Assembly: GCA_002298145.1 (NCBI GenBank)
Contig: DBMP01000010.1
Span: 1-64,000, forward strand
Origin: Spartobacteria bacterium UBA695
GTDB lineage: Bacteria; Verrucomicrobiota; Verrucomicrobiia; Chthoniobacterales; Chthoniobacteraceae
Length of the DNA stretch: 64,000 nt
Reading direction: 5' to 3'
Of this stretch, positions 54,627 to 62,639 are shown in pieces; positions within the stretch are counted from its first letter, which is position 1, and each line of letters starts with the position of its first letter. The notes under the pieces were generated by a model. That model made no database searches, was not told the DNA's origin, and was given only the letters and a program-made list of their open reading frames with translations. The position numbers and the translations under genes are program-made.

Positions 54627-54699
54627 GCGATCATCTCCTCTCGTTGTGGTTTGGGCAAATACGGTCTGGCCGTAACGCAGCAAAAGGCTCTAGTCTCCA

Positions 54700-55245
54700 C
54701 TAGCCGTGATACGGCAAGAGGCCTTGCAGCAGGAAAACACAGCCAAGCCCGCCAAAGGTGAGGCCAACAATCCAGAAATGGCGTTTTCTAGTCAGGGCTG
54801 ATATGGCTGCGACAGCAATGGCGATTTGGAACATGGTGACGCCACGGGCCAAAATGACATGTTGATGAAGGTGTGCCTCTGCCTTGGCTCGCCGGTGTTC
54901 CGCTTCTACCCGAATACTTTGTTGCTCCTTGGCATATTCCTCCAACTTGGCTTCATCTCCCGCATGGGTCGGTTTGTCGAGAGCCTTTAGGATTTCAACA
55001 CGGGTGCCGAGAACTGCTGACTTGATTCCTTTGGACTGGTAAAATGCCCACTGATTGGCCGATTCAATTTCATTCACCATTGCTTCGTTGGCATGAAAAC
55101 CGGCCAATAGGCCAGATACCGCCGCAAATGCCGCCAGAATCGCGGTGCTCAAAGCCACCCACGAAACCCAGCGTTCCCCAGAGGCATGGGCATGTTTCTC
55201 GACATGTTCTTGCAGGTGTTCAAGCGGGATTTCGGGTTGTTCCAT
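54700..55245 (-). CDS. DUF4337 membrane protein
   Basis: 181 residues with one N-terminal transmembrane helix (ALSTAILAAFAAVSGLLAGF), a long coiled-coil loop (ESANQWAFYQSKGIKSAVLG, then EEYAKEQQSIRVEAEHRRAK) and two C-terminal helices. This matches the DUF4337 pattern, an uncharacterised family. It is co-directional with the CDF transporter 73 bases downstream, suggesting joint regulation. Confidence 0.8.
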   Translation of the reverse strand: MEQPEIPLEHLQEHVEKHAHASGERWVSWVALSTAILAAFAAVSGLLAGFHANEAMVNEIESANQWAFYQSKGIKSAVLGTRVEILKALDKPTHAGDEAKLEEYAKEQQSIRVEAEHRRAKAEAHLHQHVILARGVTMFQIAIAVAAISALTRKRHFWIVGLTFGGLGCVFLLQGLLPYHG

Positions 55246-55423
55246 AATGGATCAGCGGTTCAGTCTGAACCCTTATCATAGAACATCCGATGATTTCGCA
55301 GGAAGCGGTTTCTGCTTGAGGCTCGCTGTTTTTTAGCATCAACAAGCAACCCTATATGTATTGTAAACTTGCCCTCGGATTTTCTCTTTCGGTGTACGAT
55401 TCTCTATGCTGTAATTTACGAGC

Positions 55424-55792
55424 ATGAGCGCCCAAGAAGAAATTGAGGAACTTGAACGTCAAATCGCAAACCTGCGTGATCGCGCCGTAATGGAATTGAA
55501 GGTGAAGCTCGTTGAGGCCCGAAACAACGTTGTGGACCTGGAAAGTAAGATCGCCGAACTGAGCGGCAGCGCTGATCCCGTAAAACCCATGGCTCAAAGA
55601 AAGCCTCGCGTTAGCATCACGGTCAAGCAGATCGTCGAAGCCATTCAGGGCGGCGCTACCAACTACCGAACGGTTGCCGATAAGCTGGGCTGCTCCTCTT
55701 CCAGCGTGGCGCAAAAGATCAAGGCGGGAGGCAAAAAAGCGGGAATCAGAAGCAAAGGCGAAAAGGCCAATTTTGTTCTATCGGTCAAGTAA
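55424..55792 (+). CDS. Coiled-coil plus HTH-like small protein
   Basis: 122 residues. Residues 1-45 are coiled coil (EEIEELERQIANLRDRA). The C-terminal domain (TVKQIVEAIQGGATNYRTV, then ADKLGCSSSSVAQKIKAG) resembles a winged or HTH DNA-binding domain. The architecture recalls nucleoid-binding or repressor proteins, and it is plus-strand in the lysogenic part of the prophage. It is the only candidate here for a prophage repressor, with low certainty. Confidence 0.55.
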   Translation: MSAQEEIEELERQIANLRDRAVMELKVKLVEARNNVVDLESKIAELSGSADPVKPMAQRKPRVSITVKQIVEAIQGGATNYRTVADKLGCSSSSVAQKIKAGGKKAGIRSKGEKANFVLSVK

Positions 55793-55808
55793 GCGGCCCT
55801 AAAAGCGG

Positions 55809-56000
55809 CTATAACTCGAAGCGCACATCCACGGGGCGACGGAGCGGGTCGTTGCGGATTTTCTGAATCTGCCCGGTTCTGACCAGCTCGCGGCGATTTT
55901 CCTCCAGCCATTCGAGCCATGCTTGCGTGCTGCTTTGGCCAGAACGCGGAGGCGGCACCTTCCAGTCGGGCAACTCGAAATCAAGATCGACGGGATTCAT
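55809..56000 (-). CDS. Small hypothetical protein, 63 residues
   Basis: From MNPVDLDFELPDWKVPPP at 56000. It is Pro-rich at first, then WLEWLEENRRELV and a basic PVDVRFEL end. It converges with the gene at 55424. Uncharacterised; often such short proteins accompany recombinase modules, but I cannot name a family. Confidence 0.5.
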   Translation of the reverse strand: MNPVDLDFELPDWKVPPPRSGQSSTQAWLEWLEENRRELVRTGQIQKIRNDPLRRPVDVRFEL

Positions 56001-56344
56001 GGGGTGATATGCAAGGCTTGAAGTTTTCCGTCCCAAACTGGGCGATTGTCTCGGCCTGCCGGGAGATAGGCGTGGAATCGCATTTTTAGGCTGCATTTCC
56101 CCTTCAATACAGGAGATACGCCGTTCAGGAAACAACAACTCTTTGTCCATATAGCCGTAATGTTGATTCCAAAGAACGCCTTGCAGGCTTATTTCGCCCC
56201 CCTTGCTCTCTTTTCTATCCTGCCTATACAACCCACAATCATTGCAAAATGCCCCAGGAATAGAAGGAGGAGGGAAAGAGCGGGAGCCGACAGAAACGGG
56301 AAAAGGCTTTAATTCCGCTACCTTCAGAATAAAATGCCTCTGGC
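56001..56344. other. Gene-free stretch before the secreted cargo gene
   Basis: No gene is supported here. A weak promoter candidate, TTGCTC (56203-56208) and TATACA (56225-56230) with a 16-base spacer, points at the plus-strand gene at 56345. Nothing else is recognised. Confidence 0.35.
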
Positions 56345-56932
56345 ATGGATACGAACCTCAATAATACTGGTCGGCAATACCAAATAAAAATAGCACTCCT
56401 TGTTCTTCTCTTTCCTGTCACCTGCGCATTCGCTAAAACAGTCTTGATTCCAAATTCGCCATTTGAGATTGACTGCCCTCCAGATTGGTCTGTTGCCGAT
56501 GGTAATTTTACCAATAATAAAGAATACGACCCGGCCAAAGGTATTAATTCTCCCTTCGGGCACATTCATATTTATAAGCGATTCGCAAAGAACGAAGACT
56601 GTGCGATTAAGATGACCGAATCATTTTATAGAAAGCTAGAATCTCAAAAAAAGAGTCCCATGCCGTTTCTGTGGTCGACCTCACCTTTTACAACCGATTC
56701 AGGCATTAAGGGCACCATGGCGTATTTCGGTAACGGTAAAATCCCTTCTGATAAGATCAAAGAAAAGAAATTCTACTTTTTGTATAATGACTCCATCTAT
56801 TGTGCCTGTTTAGAAGCAAAGGATTCAGATCATTGGCCTCTGCTGGAAAAGATTTTGAAGCAGACCCTGAAGCCCATAAAGAATGCCCAACAAGGCGGAG
56901 TTCTGAAAGCAATACATCCTTTGAACCACTGA
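56345..56932 (+). CDS. Secreted hypothetical cargo protein
   Basis: 195 residues with a hydrophobic leader (IKIALLVLLFPVTCAFA), then LIPNSPFEIDCPPDWSVADG and a beta-rich body. The sequence resembles small secreted bacterial proteins of the PsbP/DUF type in general shape only. AT-rich coding unlike its neighbours and plus-strand location in the prophage cargo zone suggest transfer. Function unknown. Confidence 0.6.
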   Translation: MDTNLNNTGRQYQIKIALLVLLFPVTCAFAKTVLIPNSPFEIDCPPDWSVADGNFTNNKEYDPAKGINSPFGHIHIYKRFAKNEDCAIKMTESFYRKLESQKKSPMPFLWSTSPFTTDSGIKGTMAYFGNGKIPSDKIKEKKFYFLYNDSIYCACLEAKDSDHWPLLEKILKQTLKPIKNAQQGGVLKAIHPLNH

Positions 56933-56974
56933 GCTGCGCATTCTGGTGCAAAATTGATCGAAGCCGTCAACGAC

Positions 56975-57412
56975 TCATCGAGGTTGCTTTCGCTTAATCT
57001 CATCGAGTTTCAACTGCACTTTTGCCTGCCGCTGCTTGCTCCAGTCCACCTCCGCAACAAGGCCACGCAGATCCCACTCGCTGATTGGATCGTGCCCGTC
57101 GGGCGTTTTCTTCAAGAAAAGCAGCGTTTCCTGAATTTCCGGGGCAAGGTTGAGCATGTTCATGATCTGGCTGACCCGGGCGAAACTGACCCCTCCCAAG
57201 CGGGCGAGATCAGCGTAACTTTTGACGATTCCTTCAGTCACCAGCTTTTCGAACCGGAGCGCCAAAGCCATCAGCTTCGATACGCGGGGGATTAATGCCG
57301 ATTCCGATAACGTTTCCTCGGGTCCCGTCTTGAGCCGCTTCCGGCCAGATTCTTCCCGGCGAAAGGAAACCGGACACACTACCAGCAGGTCATTTTCAGT
57401 GGAGGTATTCAT
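56975..57412 (-). CDS. ParB-type HTH protein coupled to the recombinase
   Basis: 145 residues. Residues about 55-100 form an HTH (VKSYADLARLGGVSFARVSQ, then IMNMLNLAPEI) like KorB/ParB-type domains, and the C-terminal KQRQAKVQLKLDEIKRKQ is helical and basic. The start overlaps the recombinase stop by ATGA. Such proteins commonly accompany large serine recombinases in integrated elements and may act as directionality or regulatory factors. Confidence 0.7.
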   Translation of the reverse strand: MNTSTENDLLVVCPVSFRREESGRKRLKTGPEETLSESALIPRVSKLMALALRFEKLVTEGIVKSYADLARLGGVSFARVSQIMNMLNLAPEIQETLLFLKKTPDGHDPISEWDLRGLVAEVDWSKQRQAKVQLKLDEIKRKQPR

Positions 57413-58770
57413 GCGGCGGCTGGGGTAGGAGTGGTTTCAGTTCCGAGGGACTTGATCCCGGAGGGGCGGAAGGCGATGGCCATGGTACCAGCCGTGGCGT
57501 CGTAAGCGATCCGTTCGACGAGCAGATGCAGCAGCCGCTCCTGTTCACTGGATACGAGATTATCCCAGGCCGGATCAAACTGTTCCAGTGCTGCTCGAAG
57601 TTCCTCCGGGGCGATCCGGGGTTCCTTGGTGCGGCTTTGTCTCAAGACCTCCTTAATTAGAGCCGGATCGCGCCCGATGGCTCGGATTCGCTCGATCACG
57701 AACTTTTCGACCTCGGCTGCTGGAAGAGAACCGGTGGGGCAGGAGCCGTAACCGCGCTTGATCGCTTGCACGCAAACGTAATACCGATAGCAACGGCCAT
57801 CCGTTTTTTTGGTCCAGGAATGCGTCATTGCGTGGTTGCAATGAGGGCAATGCAGCAACCTGCGGAGCAACGCCCCATGGCTTTCACGCACCCGCTTGCC
57901 TCCTTCCTTGGCATTCCGGTGGAGCAATTCCTGCGTTTTTTCCCAGACTGCCGTTTCGATAATGGCGGGCTGTTCACCGGGATACACAACGTCCTGATAT
58001 TTGACTTGGCCCGTGTAGATGATGTTGGTGAGCAGCCGGTGGAGATTGCCCTTGTCCCACGCGCCGCCTCCGCTCTCGATTCCTTTCCGGGTGGTCCAGC
58101 GTTTGCGCCGCCAGCCCCGGGCGGTCAGTTCATTGACGGTGGCGAGCATCGCGGGCCGTTCCAAATAGAGGCCGAAAATCTCGCGCACCATCGCGGCTTC
58201 CTCTTCGTTGACGAGAAGCCGCCCGCCTTTTGGATCAAGGTCATAGCCAAGAACGGGAACTCCGCCGACGTGTTTCCCTTTTTTCCGTGCGGCACTCATC
58301 TTGTCCCGAGTCCGCTCCGCGATGATCTCGCGCTCGAACTGGGCGAAGGAAAGGAGGATGTTGAGGGTCAGCCGCCCCATCGAGTGGGTGGTGTTGAATT
58401 GCTGGGTGACCGACACAAACGAGCATTCGTTGCGGTCGAGCACCTCCATGAGCTTCGTGAAGTCCAGCAGCGACCGGCTCAACCGGTCAACTTTATAGAC
58501 CACGACCGCATCGATCTTCTTTTCTTCGATATCAGCCAAGAGGCGTTTAAGCGCCGGGCGCTCAATGTTGCCGCCGGAAAAACCGCCATCATCGTAATGC
58601 TGGGGGAGGGCGGTCCAGCCTTCCGACGCTTGGCTCTTAATATAAGCCTCGGCGGATTCGCGCTGGGCATCGAGGGAGTTGAAATCCTGATCCAACCCTT
58701 CCTCCGTGCTCTTCCGGGTATAGATGGCGCAGCGGATAGTCTTTTTCTTTTCGGTTTTCTTGGATTTCAC
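57409..58770 (-). CDS. Large serine recombinase (integrase)
   Basis: 453 residues from the GTG at 58770, which overlaps the DUF2924 stop and has a strong AAAGGAGGT 6-base-spaced Shine-Dalgarno. Catalytic Ser21 (YTRKSTEEGLD), then ERPALKRLLADIEEKKI, AVVVYKVDRLSRSL and NILLSFAQFEREIIAERTR mark the resolvase domain. The recombinase domain, a zinc ribbon (CPHCNH) and a C-terminal coiled coil follow. It probably integrates and, with a partner, excises the prophage. Confidence 0.9.
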   Translation of the reverse strand: MKSKKTEKKKTIRCAIYTRKSTEEGLDQDFNSLDAQRESAEAYIKSQASEGWTALPQHYDDGGFSGGNIERPALKRLLADIEEKKIDAVVVYKVDRLSRSLLDFTKLMEVLDRNECSFVSVTQQFNTTHSMGRLTLNILLSFAQFEREIIAERTRDKMSAARKKGKHVGGVPVLGYDLDPKGGRLLVNEEEAAMVREIFGLYLERPAMLATVNELTARGWRRKRWTTRKGIESGGGAWDKGNLHRLLTNIIYTGQVKYQDVVYPGEQPAIIETAVWEKTQELLHRNAKEGGKRVRESHGALLRRLLHCPHCNHAMTHSWTKKTDGRCYRYYVCVQAIKRGYGSCPTGSLPAAEVEKFVIERIRAIGRDPALIKEVLRQSRTKEPRIAPEELRAALEQFDPAWDNLVSSEQERLLHLLVERIAYDATAGTMAIAFRPSGIKSLGTETTPTPAAA

Positions 58771-59282
58771 TTGGCACCTCCTTTCGCGGCAATCCCGAAG
58801 AAGCGGTTGCCGTTCCATTGGGTGCCGGTGATGTGCCGGGCGATGGCGGAAAGCGATCCGAAGCGTTGGTTCTCGAATTCAAAACCGCTTTCCCGAACCA
58901 TCACCCGAAGCTGGCGGCCACGGTAATTTTTCGTGATCACCGTTCCGGCCATCGGTTGACTGCGTTGCGGAGCCGCTGCGGCTTTTGGCTCGGGAGCCAA
59001 GGGCATCACAGGGATGCCGATCATCGGGGCCATCGGCTTTGCGGCAGGGACGCGGATGCGGAGATCGCCGTCATTGGCGATTTCCTCGGCCCTGCGCCGT
59101 GCCCGCTCCGAAAGGTCGCCCTCGGCCAGCGCCTGAATCTTCCAAGCAATCCGGCGAATCAGCCGTTCCCGGTGACGAGAAGGGGAAGGCTGGCCGAACA
59201 CCTTAAGGTATTTGGCGAGAAGCTCTCCCGTTTTCATGACGCGCATCAACGCCACTTCGGCCTGCAAATCAGTGGAGGTCAT
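58767..59282 (-). CDS. DUF2924 protein next to the serine recombinase
   Basis: 171 residues from the ATG at 59282, placed 6 bases after AGGAGG; an ATG at 59288 is too close to it. N-terminal helices (LLAKYLKVFGQPSPSRHRER, then LIRRIAWKIQALAEGDL) and a C-terminal domain (NYRGRQLRVMVRESGFEFEN) match DUF2924, found beside serine recombinases. It is co-translated with the recombinase and probably aids integration, though the mechanism is unknown. Confidence 0.8.
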   Translation of the reverse strand: MTSTDLQAEVALMRVMKTGELLAKYLKVFGQPSPSRHRERLIRRIAWKIQALAEGDLSERARRRAEEIANDGDLRIRVPAAKPMAPMIGIPVMPLAPEPKAAAAPQRSQPMAGTVITKNYRGRQLRVMVRESGFEFENQRFGSLSAIARHITGTQWNGNRFFGIAAKGGAK

Positions 59283-59430
59283 CGGCATCCTCCTTTCTGG
59301 CTGATTCGGCGGGTGCTGGAGTGCCACCGTTTTCTTTGTGGCGTTGAAGCCCGCGAAGGAGCAGCGAGGCAACGGCACGCAGTCGTTCTTCGGGGGAGAG
59401 GAGTTCGGGATCGTCGAAAAGAGGGACCAT
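59269..59430 (-). CDS. Small leader protein of the integration operon, 53 residues
   Basis: Starts MVPLFDDPELLSPEERLRAV at 59430 and ends EDADDLH. The final 14 bases overlap the start of the DUF2924 gene, and TTGACA at 59444-59449 sits 13 bases upstream of its ATG. Its helical, Leu/Arg-rich body (ASLLLRGLQRHKENGG) is unrecognised. The overlap and the upstream signal are the main evidence for reality. Confidence 0.55.
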   Translation of the reverse strand: MVPLFDDPELLSPEERLRAVASLLLRGLQRHKENGGTPAPAESARKEDADDLH

Positions 59431-59450
59431 GCCGAAGGCACAGTGTCAAA

Positions 59451-59770
59451 ATCAGCCCCTTTAACGACTGCCACATTAACGAGGAGCCCTTTAACGGGAA
59501 AGGGAGCGCCTGGGCACCCTTGCGATTTAACATGAGTAACGCCTTAAAAAGGCGATGTGAGACACCAGAGACTTTTGGCCGTGTCTCTGTTCCCAAAGGG
59601 GGAAAACGGAGACAAAAATCTCGCTTTCCAGTCTCTCTCGGAGACTTGTCAAAAACGCGGCTTCGCCCGGAGAGTGGCTTGGTTGCTTGGCGTAGCGGCC
59701 ATGTCCGAATGGACAGAGAAACCGCGTGGTGCTTTAACTTGTGGCACAACTTTCTTGTGCCGGAAAAGAG
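59451..59770. other. Right prophage edge: GAGAC palindromes and hairpin
   Basis: Six GAGAC/GTCTC copies lie in 59559-59645, including perfect inverted pairs CAGAGAC/GTCTCTG (59566-59572, 59583-59589) and AGTCTC/GAGACT (59630-59646). GGCACAA/TTGTGCC (59743-59761) forms a hairpin just outside the tRNA. CCCTTTAACG-type strings occur twice near 59456 and 59489. No gene is supported. The junction with host DNA should be in this stretch, but I could not fix it. Confidence 0.45.
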
Positions 59771-59846
59771 TGGCGACCCTAACGAGATTCGAACTCGTGT
59801 CACCGCCGTGAAAGGGCGGTGTCCTAGGCCACTGGACGATAGGGTC
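59771..59846 (-). tRNA. tRNA-Glu (UUC)
   Basis: Minus-strand cloverleaf with acceptor GACCCTA/TAGGGTC, anticodon loop CTTTCAC (anticodon TTC), T-loop GTTCGAATC and encoded CCA. It bounds the prophage on the right. Confidence 0.95.
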
Positions 59847-59944
59847 ACTTGTTGTGGGGCGGTGAATATGTAGAAATGTTGCCGCCCATTCAAGCGAATT
59901 TTAAAAAAAATTACGCTCTTTCTTTGAGGGACGTCTTTTCCTTC

Positions 59945-61129
59945 TTATTCCTCGGCCCTGCTCAGCAGGTAGGCTGCTCCGGCGCACGTTAACAAGGCTC
60001 CGGCCAGCAGGAATAGCAAATCGCCCTCAATGTACGAAAATTGGGCGTTGCGCAGGTTGATGAGGCGAAATGCCCGGCAATAATGGGTGAGGGGAAAGGC
60101 TTCGGAGATCATCCGGATGCCCGGGGGCAGTTGGTCCAGCGAGGCGAAGGCCCCCGAGAGCGGGAATACTGGCAGGAGGAAGAAGACCGAGAACTGGATG
60201 GCCTGCGCCTGGGTGGTGCAGAAGGCCGAAATCAGGAGCCCCAGCCCTAGCGAGCAGGCCAGGAAGAGAAAGTTGAGCACACCGAGCATTAGCGGCTGGA
60301 TAAACGGGACGTCGAAGTAAAACCGCGCGACCATCCCAGCGCTGCTGATGAGGAATAGCGAAATGCAAAGGTAGGGGAGCACTTTCCCTGCGACGATTTC
60401 CCCCCGGTGCAGCGAGGTGATGAGAAGCTGCGAGAGGGTGCCGCTTTCCCGTTCCCTCGTGATGGTGCAGGCCATTAGCGTGACGGTCATGAGCTGCATG
60501 ATGAGCCCCAGGATGCCGGGGGTGACGAATTCGATGAAGCGCAGCTTGGGGTTGTAGCGAACCTCGAAATTGGCATTCCACGGGGTCATGACGGAGGCGA
60601 ACTGCCGCTGTACGTTGAGCGGGAATGCCGCTTCCAGGGCTCCTTGTGGCAGTTGTTTGAAGAGTTCGTGTTGCGCTCCCCGCTGAAACGCGCCCAGGAT
60701 TTCCCTCAGAATGCCCTCGATCTGATAGGCCGTGGAAACATCCGTGCCGTCAACGATCATTTTCAGCGGAATGGGGCTGCCGTTGACGAGCCCCTCGCCC
60801 CAGCCGTGGGGAATTACCAGGGCCGCCTGCACATCTTCTTTCAGCAAATTAGGGTTGGTCTGGTCAGCCTTGGGCGGCGTTTTCCAATGGAATACGGGCG
60901 AGGCAGAGAGCGCTTTTTTCAGTTCCCGGCTGCCGTCGCTTTGATCCTGGTCGACGATCAGCGCAGGGATGTCTTTCAAGTCCGTGACGCCGAAGGCATG
61001 GCCGAAAATCAGCGTGAGCAGCGGCGGCAGCACGAGGATGAGGACCAGAATCCGCCGGTCTCGCCAGACGTGCAGAAACTCCTTCATGGTGACGCTTCCG
61101 ATCGCCCTCATCGTATCTAGTAATATCAT
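59945..61129 (-). CDS. ABC-2 type exporter permease
   Basis: 394 residues from the ATG at 61129, which overlaps the ATPase stop (ATGA). One N-terminal transmembrane helix (LVLILVLPPLLTLIFGHAFG), a large extracytoplasmic domain (about 60-220) and five C-terminal helices match the YhhJ/YbhR type of ABC-2 permease. The motif TRERESGTLSQLLITSLHR is the coupling helix region. Exports a drug, lipid or peptide; substrate unknown. Confidence 0.88.
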   Translation of the reverse strand: MILLDTMRAIGSVTMKEFLHVWRDRRILVLILVLPPLLTLIFGHAFGVTDLKDIPALIVDQDQSDGSRELKKALSASPVFHWKTPPKADQTNPNLLKEDVQAALVIPHGWGEGLVNGSPIPLKMIVDGTDVSTAYQIEGILREILGAFQRGAQHELFKQLPQGALEAAFPLNVQRQFASVMTPWNANFEVRYNPKLRFIEFVTPGILGLIMQLMTVTLMACTITRERESGTLSQLLITSLHRGEIVAGKVLPYLCISLFLISSAGMVARFYFDVPFIQPLMLGVLNFLFLACSLGLGLLISAFCTTQAQAIQFSVFFLLPVFPLSGAFASLDQLPPGIRMISEAFPLTHYCRAFRLINLRNAQFSYIEGDLLFLLAGALLTCAGAAYLLSRAEE

Positions 61130-62079
61130 CTTTGCGCCTCCTCCGCCAGAATGCCGTGGTACCCTTGCGAATACGCCTTGAAGACGTCCTCCATGTCGGG
61201 CGTGTCCCATGTGTGGCCCTGGTACTCGATGCTCGGAAAGGGCCAGCGCTCCAGCCAGCGCTGGAAGAGTGCCTCGGGATGCGCCGCGTAGAGCCGCACC
61301 ATACCGCTGCGCACGGAGACGCCCAGCACGTCGGGCTCGGCTCGAATGAGGGCCAGCGCAGGCATTAGCGGGGCGACGCGAAGTTGGAGCAATTTGCCTC
61401 GGATGCGCTCTTTGAGCTGCTGGGGCGAATCTTTCGCAAGGAGGCGCCCTTTGTCGATGAAGGCGACCTCCGTGCAGCGCTCCGCCTCGTCCATGTAGTG
61501 CGTGGTGACAAAGATCGTCGTGCCCCCGGCGCTCAGGTCGTAGAGGAGATCCCAGATCCGCTGGCGATGCACGGGATCGAGCCCGGAGGTCGGTTCGTCG
61601 AGGAAAAGCGCCAGTGGCTCGTGGATGAGCGCGCAGCCGATGGCGAGGAGCTGCCGCATGCCGCCGGAGAGCCCTCCGGCCAGCGTGTGGCTTTTACCGG
61701 CAAGGTCCAGCGTGGTGAGCAGCTCGGCGATGCGCGCGTCCATCTGGCGCGGATTGACCCGGTAGGCTCCGCCGAAAAAGCGCAGGTTTTCCTTCACCGT
61801 CAGGTCGGTATAAAGGCTAAATCGCTGCGCCACGTAGCCGAACATGGAACGAACTCGGAAGCGGTCACGCCAAACGTCGGCGCCCCCGAGCGTCGCGCGG
61901 CCGCCGCTGGGGCGCGTTAATCCGCAGAGCATCCGGATGGTGGTGGTTTTTCCCGCGCCGTTGGCCCCCAGGAAACCGAAAATTTCGCCTGCGGGAATCG
62001 ACATCGAGATGTCATCGACGGCGACCGTGCCGTCAAAAGTCTTCCGCAGATTCTCCAGGGCAATAAGAAGGCTGGCCAT
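61126..62079 (-). CDS. ABC transporter ATP-binding protein (drug-type exporter)
   Basis: 317 residues after a strong GGAGGT. Walker A GANGAGKTT at 38-46, signature GLSGGMRQ at 136-143, Walker B LALFLDEP at 156-163 and the H-loop TTHYMDEAE. The C-terminal DUF4162-like domain ends near VFKAYSQGYHG. It powers the permease encoded immediately downstream with a four-base overlap. Confidence 0.93.
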   Translation of the reverse strand: MASLLIALENLRKTFDGTVAVDDISMSIPAGEIFGFLGANGAGKTTTIRMLCGLTRPSGGRATLGGADVWRDRFRVRSMFGYVAQRFSLYTDLTVKENLRFFGGAYRVNPRQMDARIAELLTTLDLAGKSHTLAGGLSGGMRQLLAIGCALIHEPLALFLDEPTSGLDPVHRQRIWDLLYDLSAGGTTIFVTTHYMDEAERCTEVAFIDKGRLLAKDSPQQLKERIRGKLLQLRVAPLMPALALIRAEPDVLGVSVRSGMVRLYAAHPEALFQRWLERWPFPSIEYQGHTWDTPDMEDVFKAYSQGYHGILAEEAQR

Positions 62080-62205
62080 TGTGAATCTCCACCTCCAGCA
62101 TGCGGAGTTTCGGGGGCCGATTGCAATCCAAAGCGCGGCCCGGCGGCCAGGTGCGGCGTTTCCCCGGGGCGTTGCTGATGGGTTTCACCGAGGGCCAGGA
62201 GCGCC

Positions 62206-62613
62206 CTAAATGGACTCTTTCCGTGCGCGGGCCAGGGCGCGTTTCCGGGAAATGAAATGGGCAGTAGCGCGCACGAGAACGCCGATGGCGAGCAGCAGCA
62301 TGGCGATCCCGAAAAGGCTCATGGGAAAGCCGCTTAAAATCATGCCCACGGCACTCCCGGCCAGCGGTAGCATGGCCAGCCAGGTCCCCGCCAGGATAAG
62401 CGCGCGCGGCGGGCTGCTCACCGCAGAGCGGAAGGCGAACCCCTCCGCGTGGATCTGCTGGATCGGGTCAATATTCGCCACCGGCCCAAGCGGGGCCCCG
62501 CAGACGGCGCAAAACGACGCTTCGGGGGCGTTATTGCGCAGGCAGAAGGGGCAGACGACCTCGGAAGGCTCGGCGAACGGGGCTTCGTCGCGAGACTCTT
62601 CCGGGGGTTGCAT
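62206..62613 (-). CDS. Zinc-ribbon membrane protein
   Basis: 135 residues. CPFCLRN...CAVCG at about 21-38 forms a zinc ribbon, followed by two transmembrane helices (LAMLPLAGSAVGMILSGF, then FGIAMLLLAIGVLVRA) and a basic tail. Of unknown function; common next to housekeeping genes. 126 gene-free bases separate it from the ABC operon; nothing is seen in them. Confidence 0.7.
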   Translation of the reverse strand: MQPPEESRDEAPFAEPSEVVCPFCLRNNAPEASFCAVCGAPLGPVANIDPIQQIHAEGFAFRSAVSSPPRALILAGTWLAMLPLAGSAVGMILSGFPMSLFGIAMLLLAIGVLVRATAHFISRKRALARARKESI

Positions 62614-62639
62614 GGCGGTTTACGCTGCGGTTGGTTTTG

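Larger units (their letters stand above)
16171..59450 (-). mobile_element. Integrated siphovirus-type prophage, about 43 kb
   Basis: A continuous minus-strand series runs from an integration module (56975-59430) through replication, terminase, capsid, tail and fibre genes to 16181. All major structural modules are recognisable: terminase, portal, S49 protease, scaffold, capsid, tube, chaperones, tape measure and fibres. The left edge sits between the MauE stop (16170) and the last phage stop (16181). The right edge lies somewhere between 59450 and the tRNA-Glu at 59771. Exact attachment sites were not identified. Plus-strand islands are cargo. Whether 53.7-56.9 kb (metal efflux and others) is cargo or an older host remnant cannot be settled from the sequence. 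Confidence 0.9.

Noticed and set aside
19204..59449. TTGACA copies as ordinary -35 promoter boxes
   Set aside because: They lie only 13-19 bases before start codons, leaving no room for a -10 box and start site ahead of the gene, and no TATAAT-like sequence is seen at 17 bases.
16171..59450. Diversity-generating retroelement or CRISPR in the prophage
   Set aside because: No reverse transcriptase, template-variable repeat pair or spacer array was seen.
16183..59754. ACAACTTTC shared by the left edge (16183-16191) and right edge (59746-59754) as an attachment repeat
   Set aside because: Nine bases in two regions of about 100 and 320 bases can match by chance, and the right copy is part of a hairpin. 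Not strong enough to name att sites.
57766..59873. Long plus-strand frames opposite the recombinase and DUF2924
   Set aside because: They are mirror frames of well-supported minus-strand genes and one runs through the tRNA.
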